A DNA stretch of 64,000 nucleotides. Origin: Angiostrongylus vasorum (taxonomy: Eukaryota > Nematoda > Chromadorea > Rhabditida > Metastrongylidae). How positions within the stretch are numbered: position 1 is the first letter of the stretch; the number at the start of each line of letters is the position of its first letter. The translations under genes and the position numbers were made by a program. This document shows, in pieces, positions 33,733 through 47,000 of the stretch. The notes under the pieces are model-generated. The model did no database searches and had not been told where the DNA came from. It saw only the letters and a program-made list of their open reading frames with translations. The stretch is from the NCBI GenBank assembly GCA_018806985.1, contig JADANN010000157.1, positions 62,001 through 126,000 on the forward strand. Reading direction: 5' to 3'.

Positions 33733-36700
33733 GTGAAACAGAGAATCTCAACACGCCTTCGGTGCTGGCCACCAAGTACTACAGTGATGACGATGGTCCA
33801 CCTCAGTGGAATCGACTGAGTACGACCGACTATGAAGGTTTCATCGAATGAAATGACACCTGTGGACACTTCGCTCGAACCATCGAGGTTACGAAGAAAG
33901 CGAATGCGCCGAATCGCTTTCCTTCACAATAATTTGCAATAGTTTAGGTGACTAATTATTACCAAACCAAGACGTTGACTATCCTTGTCGAATTTAAATG
34001 GAAGTGCATCAAGCACACAGTGAATTACTTGGTCAGTGTGGGTGTTAACAGAATGTCAGGTGTGGGGATTACGTGAAAGCCTTGTTCGGGAATATGCAAC
34101 TACCACTGCAATATGATTGAGCGATGAACCCTCAAGCTGCACTGAAACCACTCTAGTTAAGTACCATATCACCACCGCCACCGTCCAAGAAATCCCGGAT
34201 CACGACAACGGCTCGCACGGAAGCGACGACCCGGCCAGCATTGCATACGCGACGCGGTCGCGACGCGGCCCACTCACCCTCTCCGTGTTCTCGGGGACGT
34301 CGCGCGACCTTCCCGTAACATTCGGACCACTTAGCAGATCCGAACCGAACCCTTCGGCTGCCTGGATTTTGGGTACTGTACCGTAGAACTGTGTCCATTA
34401 TGAATACCCATGCATTGTGTTCATCATTCCCAAACAGCTCACGACGAAGTACGAGGATGTGATTTTCACACAGATGCAGTCTAATAAATGATGCTTCTTC
34501 AGTTTTTCCGAAAGAGTGCGTGCCCTCCGGAGATATTAAGTTCTTCTAAATCTCCATCCATCTTCAAACTGAGTGATATCTAGTGCCTAAAACAGTGATT
34601 CTTCTCTAAAACATGTCATAGTAGGACTTTTCACACGTTCTCTGTAGTTTTTAAAAAGCAGTTGCTTTTCAAGGCGACTTTTCGTCGAATTCACCACTCC
34701 GTAGGCCTCTATTCGGAGGACGGAAGAGTTCTGGACTCAGCTCGTGTTCGTGGGTGACTCGGTTTCGAGTGCGTGGCGGCGACGGGCGATCGCCTGACGG
34801 AGGGGGGTGGGTGACCTCGTCGGTAGCATTCACGCCGGCCGCACACGACATCATCCGAATCGAGTTGCTAACCGGAAAACAACACACTCAGCACCACTTC
34901 GTATCCCTTCACTCTATTTTGCAATAAGTTTTTTAAAGAGTTCTGTTTGCTGTGTTGCATTTCCCGGCTGTGCGACCTCTGACCCTTTCCGTTTCTGGAC
35001 GTTCTGATCGCAAATGTGCAATTATAAGTCCTGTTAAGAGGCCTAAGTAGTAATCTATGATTCTTTTAGGCAGTAAGCTTGTTTAAAAAAGTGTTCCATT
35101 AGATACGAAAAGTGTTAAACTTCCTTGCATTGCAGAATTTTTAAGAGCCTTATTTTCCTCACTGTTATGTCGATTTGACCGTTTAGTATTTATTTAATTC
35201 TTCGTCTGCAGTTAAGCAACTTGCATTCCAGGATTTCACTTTATCCTTCAAGAAAAGTGGCTTCACGAGGATTTTACATAGTGGATTACTCGTTGGAAAA
35301 CCGATGGGATAAGCATTTTCTTTTCAGTTATCAGTAAGAGTAAAGCTGAGCTGAGAGCTTCGGACGACTTCCAGCACTACAACTGCGACGTTTGTTTCAG
35401 AAGAAACCCATCTCTCAATCGCAACTGGTTCCACTCGGTTTTTTGTTCGCTTTGTGCCTTGTCATAATCCATCAATTAAGTAGTTGATTAGCCTGTTAAT
35501 AGCTGAGTAGCAGGAGCCGGTCTGCAGTAACCAGTTAGTTAGTATGTGCTCTCAACTCTTTACGAACTCTTTCTTTGTTTGCAAAATCTTACTGTTTCCG
35601 AATATGTTGTGTTCGTCTCATAAAGGCTTTAAGATGTTCCTATGAGTTGTGTCCGATTTGATGCTCGCAGTTTACATCTGGAAGGTGAAGTGTTTTCTCT
35701 AAGGGTTTGAATTTGGTGTTCTTTTTTCAGTTAAGACGGATCTGCACACGTGGTCCCGCTTCGCAATTCCTTCATTACCTATCCACCAAATCTGTTCACG
35801 TGTGAACGTCGTGAAGAACTCGTCAAAGCTGGCCGATTCGGAGCGGATACTTTGGCCCGAAGAAAGCAGTTATACCGAAGAACTCACCTAGACTATGAGC
35901 TTCGGTCAGTAATTTTCACTGTTTCCGCTTTTTTTTCTTTCTTTTCTTCTTCTGTTAATTGACTTTGTCCGTAGTAGAAGTATATTTGAAAGACATTGGA
36001 GAACTTTGTTTCCAAGGTCTTATCTGCTTGTTTTCTTTGTTTCATTTCTTTGTTTTATCTCATCCTTTCGAATTGTTTTATTTTATTGTTTTGTTTTACT
36101 TTGCGTTTTGTATGCTTTGCTGTGTTCCATTTGCAACAAATGGCACTGTAAGTGCTATAACGATTTGAATAGTCGGAGTTCATGCTTCGACAAGACTACG
36201 TCGACCTTCCCCTATTCGATGCTTTTGTTCTTGTAAAAGTAGCTTCATTACCAACTGCCTTTCATGTCCAATGAGTTGAATTCCCGTGTTCCTGTAAGTT
36301 TGCATGGTGGTTTAATGCAGTTATTACTAACATTCGAGTCCATTATGATCATCCCTGATCGCAGTTTTACCGCTGTGGGCAGTACAGAGCAATTAGAGGG
36401 CCCATATAAATCTTCCAGGGCACTAACTAGTAGTTTTTGATAAACGTTTTTCGCATTGTCGTCATAATTTAGTAAGTATCCTGCCAACGGTTTACCGCCT
36501 CATCGTGGCAGGGTGTGTTGTTCTTGGGTGTCGGGCTGCGATGTACGGCAGGGGGATTCATTCCCCGGGCAGGGTCTCCCAAGCCGAGAAGGAGCCCGTC
36601 GCTTCCTTCAGCAAGACCAGCTAGGAGTAAACCAATACCAGGTTACGTGACCGTCCTCGTACCAAACTAGTCGCATGGTGGCAAATCTACCTCTGGTCCA

Positions 36701-39700
36701 CAAGGGCAGCAATTATCTGTGGTGATGACAACCTAGGGCAGACTTTGACCTAGCTGACTTCGGGGCTTCAAGGAACCACAATGGTTAAGCCAACAAAACT
36801 CCGAAAAAGTGGTGATTATGTGGAGTAGCACAATCAGCGAAGACGGGCCATTCAAGTGTCCCAGTATTTCGTAAGTATGTGTTTATCGCCTAATTATTGT
36901 GATATATTTAGGAATCTCTGAAGGGGTACGCTGTTTGAATGGGAGCAATATCAATCCACATTCACCACCTCAAAGCGAGCTGGGCCTCTCACCACCGGGA
37001 CGGTCCACGTCGCCAGGTCAGTTGCTTCTATACATAGATGCTTGATGTGTATCTTGTGCTATTCTGTTTGTTTAGTTGACAAGTGCTGTGACACTCTGAA
37101 CAAGTTGCTCAGAATCTATTACATTTTTCTACCAACGAAGTCTTTATCAATTTTAATATTTATTAGCTGTTATTGTTGGCAGAATTGTTAGAGAGTGCAT
37201 TAAGGTGGTACTCGTGAACTCATACTCGCTAGTTAAATTCTACCGGAGTCCAGGGATTTTTTTTACAAGCTTTTCTTTTATCTCAGCTTGGAAACCGCTG
37301 TCAAAATTACGTGAAATTCGTTTTCTGAAAAGGTTGAATAGTTCGATACGGTTTTGACGCCGCATTTATACAAAAAACGATCAACGTTGAGTTCAAATAA
37401 CACTCACTGTGTCGGAACTACCAATAAAGAAACGACTTTTGAAGCAATTTACAACCTAAAAGCCAAAGATAAACGTTGGTACTTTACTTTCCTAGTGCTT
37501 TGCTTCTGTTTTGAGAAGAGAAAATATTACACTGTGTAGTAGTCGAGAATGGAAGACCAATCCATCATGCACTGCGTACAAATTGCTGCGGAGTGGATAA
37601 GATGGACCGGTCTGACGTCTGATCAATTTTTCTTTTAGGATTAGCTTTGGTTTCCCTTCTCCTGTCGCTTGTGTTGTCTGTCATTGTTAACTGATAGCAA
37701 TAGGAAATTATTGGTGCTTTCAGTAATTTTCTCTACAAACTTTCACCAAATTCAGAAGGGTTTTTCAGGTTTATTGGTGGGAGTGCTAGTCGAACGTTAC
37801 CGTTAACCTGACATTATTTTTTCTCATCCATTTAAGCGTTTGGCCTTAAAGGAATCCTTTGATGTATTAAGCAAATGTGACAACGTACTTGTTTCTCGAT
37901 ACAAAAAGAAGGGTGGAAATGAAGGAGTTCCGTATTGTTTTCAGGTCTTGATTCTAGCGCTGAGAAGTCCTTAAGTCGTAAGCGAACAAACACAACTTCT
38001 AGCGGTGGTGGAGAAAAGAGGACAGCAAATAAGGTGAAATTATTCCCATATTTGAATTGCTGTTGTCAGTTTTGTTAAGTTTTTATTGCAGGAATCTGAA
38101 GGTAGTAATTAATTAAATAGTACATTGTTCCGTTAGTTAATTAAAATCTTCAAGCATAGCGTTTGTTGTCGACGCATTAATCATTTCCTGTTTTTTTACC
38201 TTGCTTAGATGACCTCATCTTGACCTTGGGTTCTATTTATTTCAGATTACTTTCAGATTATTAGAATTTTTTATCTTAGATTTAGATGGCTTTAGATAAC
38301 ATTAGAGGTTCTTTGTGATGCACGACCTCAACGAACATCTATCAAGTGCTCCATAGTCAGTAATTCTTTAGATCTGTCGTGTATGTGGCGATAAAGCGTT
38401 CAGCTACAATTTTAATGTAATCACCTGCGAATCGTGTAAAGCTTTTTTCCGTCGGAATGCTAACAAGGTACTTATTCTTTTGAACGAGGTTTGGGATATT
38501 CCACGGAACAATAATATTTCAGGAGAGGGAAATTCGATGTCCCTTCAATGAGCAGTGCGAAATCAACGTCGTTTCGCGGCGATTTTGTCAAAGATGTCGT
38601 TTAGCGAAGTGCTTTGGTGTGAGTTGAGTTTTATATTGTCTTAGCTGATTTTCGCGCTGAAAATCCCGAATATTACCAATTACTGTGTTTTTTTGAAAAT
38701 GTTTTCTCCTTTACTTTTGTAGAAACTGTCGAAAATTTTTGAATAATTCGACCACTTAATTAGTTCTTGCGAACTTGACACACATGCAGAAAAGGGTTTT
38801 CGTTTTTGCGCAAAGCGTATATGTCATTTTTTTTTCTTTAATGTTCTAGTTGTGGTTTTGTCAGTCTCATGCTTATAAGAAACGTGAAGAAAAAACCGAG
38901 AGTTGTGTTTTGTCAAACGCAGATGCGAAAGCGCCATATGTCATCGGTGCATTCACATATATCTTTATATAATGCCCTGTAACATTCTGGAGGAAATTCC
39001 TCCTGTTCACTCGATTCTCCGCTTGAAACCCGAGCCTTTTTGAAAAAGTCATGCAAAAACAAATGTGGGTTTTGGTAAGTCGATATCTAATCATGATAAG
39101 ATATGAGGACTAGTAATATTATGAAAGGTTACTGCATTCTAATGGTTTTATATCAAGTAGTGGAGTTGACTATAAGCTCGATAAGCTTCGGAGTCGGTCT
39201 GAAAATAGGCTATCTTAGCCATTTAAGGTTTCAGACCCGTGAACGTTGTCACGATTTTTTTCACTGATTGCTCTGCACATTGAGCTGTTTCCTTCAGGTA
39301 GGAATGAAGAAGGAATGGATAATGTCCGATGAGGCTCGACTCGAGAAAAAACAGCGTGTTGAAGAGAATCGAGAGCGTCGAATGGCTGATGCCATTGCAC
39401 GAGCCGAAGCCGCTGAAGACGATGACGTACAGAACGACATAGATGTTCAAGAAAGGGTTCATCAACATGCTCCTCTAAATCCGGAATCATATCCTGATCA
39501 GGTGAAAACTGACATGAAACCTGAAGAAACTCTCTCGAACATCAAACCTCCCGATGAGCTCCTCAGTTCGAATGTTACCCAAGAGCACAGTACTGTTCCG
39601 ATTATGGTGTCACCTTTGTTAGAGGCAGGTTCAACGGCAGTAGCTCAATCTTTGGCTGACATGAGTGCTACAACAACAGCCGCGCCCACGATGGACGTGG

Positions 39701-41094
39701 ACCCTGCGACTACGATGAGCAGCAGTGGCTTCATTCCACCTGCAGTGGAGTCAGGTTTACTTGTAATGCCTTCAAATAATCCTGTTGATCCATCATTCAT
39801 GGCCCAAGCCCAACTTGCCGCGGCTGCTGCTGCTCAGGTTCAGGTACAGGCAGCGATCAAGCAACATCAGATAGCGGCTGCAGTTGCTCAGCATGTTGCA
39901 GCTCACATTGTTAATGCCACGCCTGTACCTGCACCCGTAGCAGCACCAATACCCCCAGCGTTAAATCAGCCCACTATCTTAACTCCTACTCCAGCTAGCT
40001 CACTTCTGTTAACACCTTCACTCAATCCCATCCCACCAATGACGGACATGGTCACAATTCCCAGAGAGGTTTTGGTGAAACTCATTGAAAACAACCCACC
40101 TCGTGTTAATTGTACCTGCCACTGTTCTTGTGGTCGGTATCCACCTGGATGCGCAATTGTTGATGAGGTAACGAAGGATCTTTTAGCAGCTGGAAACAAT
40201 ACAGCTAACACCGAGAATAAAGAAGAATTGAAATTAGATAGCACGGAGGATTTCCATATGAATGGATTGCTTCCGTCGGATGAATCCAGTGTCCAGTGGC
40301 TCAATTCATATGCGCCTACTGTTGATCCCAGCGGTGTTGTAGATGAAAAGCCTAGCGGTCGTCGAGGTTCATTTTACACAAACTCAGGTATGGTGGATAC
40401 GAGGATTAATTCTGTGTCTGCATCAACAAATCTTAATGGTTTGACTCCATCCGACTATGTGTCTGTGAACGAAATACTCGGCGCAAACCTTGCTTACAGG
40501 ACCGCTGGTATGATGGATCAATGTCGTCACGATGATCTAAGTCTTCAGGTGATGAGTTTTACTGACGACAATGTGCGACATTTCGTTCGGATGTTAAAGC
40601 GGCTGCCTTCATTTAATTTGTTTACCATACATGACCAGTGTATTTTGATAAGACGTTCTTGTGTACCGTATGCGATTTTACACGACGGGATCTCTTACAC
40701 CTCGAATGATCCAAGATTTGTTGGGCAGACCTTAGATGTACGGTTGTCTGACCTTTTACATCATTGCGTACGATTTTACTTGTCGTTCAAAGAAGAGTTG
40801 AGAAATAACGAAAATGTTATGCTTATACTCGGATTGTTGGTCGTATTTGATTTGGAAGACGTTGGCTTACAAGACAGAGATGGTCTGACACGGCAGTACT
40901 CCTTCTTTAGCTCACTTCTGCAGAGACTTCTCTATTCCTTAAGTGGCAACGATGCTGTGCGTGCTTCTGTGGACTATCATCATCTTTTGGATCGATTGAG
41001 TGCGCTAAGTGAAGTAGCAAGTTACGCTGACACAATGACAAGTGAGCTCGCCAAGACGGATGTCGAATCTCTCTTACATGAGTGCTTTGAATGA
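33733..41094 (+). CDS. Nuclear hormone receptor, DAF-12/NHR-8/NHR-48 (NR1J) group, 5' end incomplete
   Basis: Ligand-regulated transcription factor. Exons in consistent phase: 33733-33837, 36912-37016, 37945-38033, 38372-38467, 38523-38618, 39298-41094, giving about 761 visible residues and a TGA stop. The basic stretch [10 protein letters not shown] precedes the DNA-binding domain. Zinc finger 1 ([23 protein letters not shown]) carries the ESCKA P-box of the DAF-12 group; finger 2 is [22 protein letters not shown], followed by [16 protein letters not shown]. The last exon encodes an acidic, Pro/Ala/Gln-rich hinge, a Cys cluster (40108-40155) and a ligand-binding domain (about 40480-41090) ending SLLHECFE, an AF-2-like helix. 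It is intact throughout: no frame problems in 1.8 kb. The 33838-36911 intron holds a GC-rich block and an element C copy. The exon start at 39298 follows ccttcag; the ORF is open upstream but that is intron. Upstream exons beyond 33733 were not found. It may be nhr-48-like, but that is not certain. Confidence 0.93.
34180..34870. promoter_or_regulatory. GC- and CpG-rich block in the receptor's large intron
   Basis: Two GC-rich patches (about 34180-34330 and 34730-34850) stand out in AT-rich DNA, with CpG runs such as gacgcggtcgcgacgcgg and gtggcggcgacgggcgatcg. They could mark an internal promoter for a shorter receptor isoform starting downstream. ORFs here have no recognisable product. Confidence 0.3.
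35731..35904 (+). CDS. Candidate exon inside the receptor's large intron
   Basis: Flanked by a strong acceptor (cttttttcag, ending 35730) and a good donor (gtcagt at 35905). One frame from 35750 encodes a basic peptide ([17 protein letters not shown], ending LDYELR) that looks coding, but it has a TAA just after the acceptor and ends in phase 2, which does not fit the receptor exon at 36912. It could belong to an alternative first exon or another transcript, or be chance. No family recognised. Confidence 0.25.
36485..36862 (+). mobile_element. Element C, about 380-bp repeat, in the receptor's intron
   Basis: Family of six copies here. Diagnostic blocks: ggtttaccgcctcatcgtgg, gtgtcgggctgcgatgtac, agtcgcatggtggcaaatct, ccacaagggc, and a closing gggccattcaagtgtcc. 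No pol III boxes or ORF recognised. This copy ends 49 bases before receptor exon 36912. Confidence 0.7.
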
Positions 41095-41839
41095 TCTTGA
41101 AAAAATGAGATTTCATATCGTTTTCATCATTTTTCTTTTTTTTTTTCAAAATAATAATTAATATTGGATACACTTCGTTTCTCAGTCTTCACTTGTATTG
41201 ACCACATGTTTTGTGTCATTCAGTGTAGTTTCCACTCTTCAGAATGCCTGTTTGAGAAAATAATGCCTCAGTTATATTTGATATGTCTTAATTTATTAAA
41301 TGTTGAGTAAGTGTGCAGAACATTTATACCGTTAAAATGATGTGCTTTTTGTGTTATTTGTTATTCTTCGAATCTTACATTCTTAATAATTACGGGGTTG
41401 TAACATGTAATTGTTGTCTGCTTACGTTCCGTTACATTTGTCTCTGCTCCTAGTAGAAATGTCATAGGTATCATGTAAATTACTCTATTAAGTTAGGCAA
41501 AGTCACACGCGCTTCTGCTTAGTGTTCATGGTTGTGGTTTTCTTGATATGATAGAGTTGTAATGCAATCTCTCTGTACACAAATGTAATGTTGTTAATCA
41601 TGAACGGAGAACTGAGAAAGACATCTGTTGTTGTTAGTGACCCATTGAGTTCGTAGATTATTTGCTACCCACTTACGAATTCACTCGTCTCTGCGAGCTG
41701 TTCAGAACTACCAAAATCATTCAGCTGTCTGACGGGAATTCTTTCCATGCGTGTGGTATTTGTCTGTCTGATCTATTGTTTAGGAGAGATCTTCTGTTGG
41801 ATTCGCCTATACAGAGCACATATATATTGCAATGGGAAA

Positions 41840-41893
41840 TTATATGTGGATATATATTTATATGCATATATAATATATATAATGTATATACAT

Positions 41894-41942
<49 letters not shown>
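41840..41942. repeat. (TA)n microsatellite after the receptor
   Basis: Long TA run with a pure stretch of about 40 bases ending at 41942, 0.8 kb after the receptor stop. Likely length-variable. Confidence 0.9.
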
Positions 41943-41945
<3 letters not shown>

Positions 41946-42661
41946 GTTTTGTCTAATTTCCTGTTGTTCTTCTTGTATTCTTCCCTATGTCGCTAGATTA
42001 CATCAGTTTTTGCTAAGCAGATAAAGTACATATGTGGTGATCGTCACCATGAATGTGAAAATTGTTCCATATAAAAAAAATCGATGGAAAAGTACTTGTA
42101 CATAACTTTTAGTGGACATTATTGGTTGCTATTTAAAACTTTTGGTATGTAAAGACTTCTGAGGGTACTCCACGATCTTTCTTATTTATGAGTGGTAAAA
42201 GTATGGTTTCTGGGACCTACGGAACGTTTCGTGTTCTTTTTCTGTCGTGTCTCGTGTGTCAAGACCCCAGCAACTTAACATCGGAACAGCTCAGAATTGG
42301 ATATGATTGTGTGTTCCAATAATGCTTGCGCCTACTCTGCTTGTATTAAAAAACTGTGGATACTTCAATTATCGCAAAGTTGTTCTTTATTGCCAAAAAA
42401 CTAGCAAGTCCATGAAGGGTGAGAATTCTGTGTTCTCGCGAAAGTGTTCATTAGTATTTCGAACCGTTTGGATGCGCTACGTGCGAGTTTTAATTCGTAG
42501 CAATAAATCCTTCCAAATTTCTGTTTCGACACCTGAAATTCTAACCATTGAAATTCGTCAAGAACACATTTTATGCTATGTTTCAATCAAAAGAGGCGCA
42601 AGTGCATAGAATGAGCTCTGGGTTGATATGTACTAGTACAGTATTCCAAATGAAATATTGC

Positions 42662-42945
42662 TAGGGCGCGTGTGGCGCAGTGGTCGGACGCGCCCTGCAA
42701 CACACATGGAATCGATACCCGCACCCATGGTCCACCAATCCCTTCATTCCTCCGGGTTCGGCAAATTGATACCAGACTTGTCTGGGAGGAGAGCAGCACT
42801 GGCCCGATACATCGGTAGGCCAATATGAGTCATTGTAAGGGGCCAGATATGCATTCAATCACTTCCAAACGATGCTTAGTGAAGTCGAATGCATGGCGCA
42901 TCCCTTAGAGATTGATCAACGCCGAGAGCTTTATCCTTTTATCCT
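42662..42945 (+). mobile_element. Element A SINE
   Basis: Starts agggcgcgtgtggcgcagtgg with intact box A and a box B-like ggaatcgatacccg; full body and ending. Lies 1.6 kb after the nuclear receptor. Confidence 0.72.
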
Positions 42946-43340
42946 TTCATTGCTAAAAAGTTAAGCAGGGAAATGAAATTACGAGTTCTACAACAATTTC
43001 CGAAAAACCTTATACAATGTATGAGCTCACTTTCCGTTAGGTGTTGGGATTCTTCGTGTTGTCCTGTCGTCCTGCTTTTTCTATTGTCTACTTCACTAAC
43101 TAGCGTCACATTTCGACATTCTATCCAGTCTTCTTGATGAGTACTTAAAATCTTCGTCATGTTGTTGATAAAAGCTTCGAAAATAATAACAAGTTCAACA
43201 AAGGTCGGACTGGATTTTTGGAAATCTCAGATGGTTTTATCAACATGGTTAAAATTATCATAACTAGATACCAGATCGACTAATTGAATTGAGGAGTTCA
43301 TCTCGCCTTCTTAACCTTTGTTTCTCTTATGTATTACTTA

Positions 43341-43730
43341 CTTGGATGCTTGGATGGTCCGATGGTCCGCCTTCACTGGTTGTTCGGGTCCCAGCACAAT
43401 TTCCACTTTTCGGAGCTTTGCTGCTTTAGCCATTGTGGTTCTCTGGAGTCCCGAGGTCAGCGAGGCCAACGTCTGCCCCTGTCGTCACCGCCACAGGCAG
43501 TGCGCTCTTACGGATCAAAGGAGATTTGCCACCATACGACTAATTTGGTACCAGGGCGGTGGTAGATCGTGGTATTGGTTTACTCTTAGCTGGGCTTCCT
43601 GATGCAAACGCCGGACTTCTTGTCATTGTGATCTTGGGAGAGTTTGCCAGAGGGATGAATTCTCCCGTTGTACATCGCAGTCTCACACTTAGGAACACCC
43701 AGCCACAATGAGGCAGTAGACAGTTGGGAG
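43341..43730 (-). mobile_element. Element C copy
   Basis: Plus strand runs from cttggatgcttggatggtcc to caatgaggcagtagacagtt; internal blocks present in reverse. Confidence 0.62.
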
Positions 43731-43734
43731 CTTT

Positions 43735-46049
43735 CTTATGAATTAAAAAAAATAAATGAATAATCAATTAGATCTTCCTTGCTATGGATCTCTTGAACAG
43801 ATAAAAAGCTAGTAGTTAGGAGGCCTGGTGCGTGGTGCCCAGGTGATTGCTAAGGGTTTAAGCGTGGACCGAAACGACTTTAATTTCTCTTTAGTGCTCT
43901 CACTTGGCGATTCAGGTTCGAACAAGTACAGGAAGTCTGCTGAAATCCTAGGATTATTCCAAGGTATCCAGTTTTAGGATGACTTTGGCGAGGATCTATT
44001 CTTACAGCTCACGCCAGGATGTGTCTGGCATGGAGGACCTGTTGTACATTAAGGCGTTAGATATGGAATTATCGTTCCGAACGAGATAAGAAGATGCCGC
44101 TCCTTACACGTTGTTTTTGATACCACTTAGACGTACATTGGAAGTATATGCAATGTGAGAGTGCCTTCATAAAGGAAAGTGTGACAAAAAAATCTTTTAA
44201 CCGATTTAAATCTTGCTCTATACTTGAAAAGACTTGAACCAATAGCAGCATCATCTCCTACTTCTCACTGGCCATCTATGACGATAATTAGAAAGGGTAT
44301 GTTGTGTATGCCTTAAAAAATTCCACAGGGAAGACCGCAGTTACGAAGTTGTTACTGACGAATTTAATGCTAATTTTGATCTCAGTGAAACCGCGAACTG
44401 GTATGATACGAAAAAGAAAGTCGAAATCACAGTTCATCATAACATAACGGGCCATGGTTGCTCATAGTTCCAGAAATCTTTCGTTGGCAATGGACGAGGG
44501 GATTTCGAGGAATGAGCACCATAATGAATGGTATCCTACCAATACAGATGGAACGTTTCCCCAAACCAATACCCCTGCATCCCGTGTTGTCGTACAATTT
44601 ATGGAGGAGGATCATAGTCTTCTTCGCACCAATTTTTTGTTTTTGTATGAAGGAGCTCGAAATGTTTAAAAAAAACCAAAATCCGAAATACGCCATCCAT
44701 TGGATTTTCCAGTTTCTACGGTCGGCGTTTGCGAAACTACCTCACCAAATGTGTGGATGAAACAGATCATTGCTTCATTTGATATCTAAGCGATAGTGAT
44801 AGGCAAACGACGAATTTCAAGATCTCTGAGAAACTCCTGCACCTGAAATCTCTCGAACAGTATGAAGTTGCATCAGAACCTGACAACTATTTATCAACTT
44901 ATGTCGTAGCTTTTAAAGCTGTGCAAATAATCATTAATAATATTACCATAATATTATCATTGTTGCTACTATTATATCATCATATTATTTCAATCTATAT
45001 GGATAAACAATAGCTGGAACTCTTGTAGAACAGCGCTGGTTGAAGCTCCAGGGCTGGAGGAGCATCGCAATACCCACTTGCCAGTCGTAGTAGAGAATTA
45101 CCTACTGTCCGACTACTACAAGGAACAATGGAAGGACAAATGGTCAAGGTGATTCTAACCAGAAAGCGCTATAAGGTATTCTGAATGAGAGTTGAGGAAC
45201 TATCATAGTTGATTTGAATATATCCACTTTCTTCACTGAAGTACCTACACGATGCTGCTCCACAAACCCCTTATTCAGCATGTGTTTCGATATCTCCCTC
45301 TACTTCAGAGCGAATTGAGCAAAGTCGATGGCCGCAATCGCTCGTCTTCACAGTGCTGATCTCCGTAGTCACATTGAGTTGAATCTTCTTCAGTAGAGCA
45401 CCCTTCATTACATCATCGAGGCTCTTGTTTTGGATCACAAATCGACATTGAACCCAGTTACAGTTCCTTATTTTGTTCACATCTCAACATAATTGTGGTT
45501 GTATTTCGTGTAACACCTTGCTGTGAAAAATAATGGGCACAAAATAAAAGTTAAACAAAGGAAACTCAGTTTGTCGATTGCAGTTGATATGTGAATGAGC
45601 GCGACTGCATAAGGATTGTGGTTAAATGTTGTTGTAACTGCATTATGACGACACAGGTTTTGCGTTACCCTTTAGCGTTACCATAAAAACAAAATATCAC
45701 CATGACGGCGCAGCTCCCCTGTTAACCGTTCGCTATCACCGTATAAACGAAAACCTCATGATTTTTCGAAAAGGCAAGTAGGCCTAGTCCATGGAAACGT
45801 TTTTGTTTGCGATGAACCAATAGAGATGGATTGATGAACGATTATGGGGCTGGCTACACTCCTGTGCTCAATAAATTGGATGAACAAGTTCAGAGAATTC
45901 TTTTTTTACTCTGTGTAACGCCACTAACTGTGTAGATCCTGGTAATTTTTTTTATTAGACTCTTTCTCCTTTTCTGGCGTCCATCATCTACGAAGGCTTG
46001 TATCAATTTTCTTTCCATTACTGTTGTTGACTCTTCTCACTGGAGTTTT
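43735..46049. other. Intergenic with small LINE scraps
   Basis: A fragment at 45000-45180 (plus) resembles an RTE connector (VVENYLLSDYYKEQWKD-like). 44920-45000 is an ATT-rich run. An element D tail lies at 45485-45560. No gene supported. Confidence 0.4.
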
Positions 46050-47000
46050 TCGCTCACTTACACCAACTTTTCGCTTTCCATGTGCACTACCCTGGAATTT
46101 TAATTCTGCTTTAAGCTAGATGTTTTGCATTGCGATTATACTTCAGAAGACATCGTTGAAATGTTCCATAAATCGTGTGCGAAAAATTCACGATTCGGTT
46201 GAAGTGTTAACAGAACTCCTAGGTGAACAGTAAGATGCTGCAAGGTTGGCCGAGAAAGAAGGCGAGCGCTAATTTTTGGGCTCGTTTCTTTCTAAATTTT
46301 CTGTGAGAGTCAAACGCTGCTCCTTTTCTACATAGTTTCCCCTTTACCGACGTTTTGGGCATCCACTGAACTTTTTAAGTGCACCCAAGATTATCAATGA
46401 ACGATCGAGTTCGATTTATTCACCTTCGCACAACACCTCTCCCAAGAACTAGGTTTTCTTTCGGCTTATACAACGCCCAATCTTTTTCCACGCTTCGTTG
46501 AGCTCATTGAACATCGTCTGTGCTTCACTGATACTCCTCGGCTAAGCACATAGGTGAAGGCTGTCGCAGGAGTCGAGTGATGGTAAAGGGTTACTAGAAA
46601 ATTTCTAACCTTGTGGTCTATTTGAAATGGTAATCAACTAGGGCTTTTATGGCACTCCTTGTTCAACGAGGGCTGATAAGACTGCTTTTCTTTCGATGCC
46701 GTTGAACGCTCTTTCGCAGTGTACAATGATTAGAACATGGAACGGATGGCCGATACATTCTTACGATTCCAGCAACCGCCTGTATACGTTCCATGAAATG
46801 GAGCACCTGCCGGAATTCTGCCAGCTCGGCTGGCTCTGGTTCATCATATTTCCTGGTGTGTCCGACAGGATAATCTTTATGAAGAGCTTGTCATCAGCAA
46901 GAAGATCGGGAGGTTGTTATTATGACCCTATCGGTATTAGTTGTTGAGTAAGGTAAGCGTAGACAAGGTCTTAGGAAAGGAACCCGTCATTTTTGCAGGT
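46050..47000 (-). mobile_element. Heavily decayed RTE-type LINE fragment (RT core)
   Basis: Minus-strand text in shifting frames resembles the RTE reverse transcriptase: AELAEFRQVLHFMERIQAV (compare the AGFR..HI motif), VDYHFK, and a piece equivalent to the block after FADD with TMFNELNEAWKKIG and SRKKT. Many stops and indels; an old copy. Confidence 0.5.

Noticed and set aside
39268..39297. Open reading frame extending upstream of the last receptor exon
   Set aside because: The family reading KCFG-VGMKKEW requires the acceptor at 39297; the extra codons are intron.
41662..42024. 120-codon plus ORF after the receptor
   Set aside because: Most of it translates the (TA)n microsatellite.
42662..42740. 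Possible functional tRNA gene
   Set aside because: Box A and a box B-like site are present, but the cloverleaf is not closed and the unit continues into the element A body; it is a SINE head.
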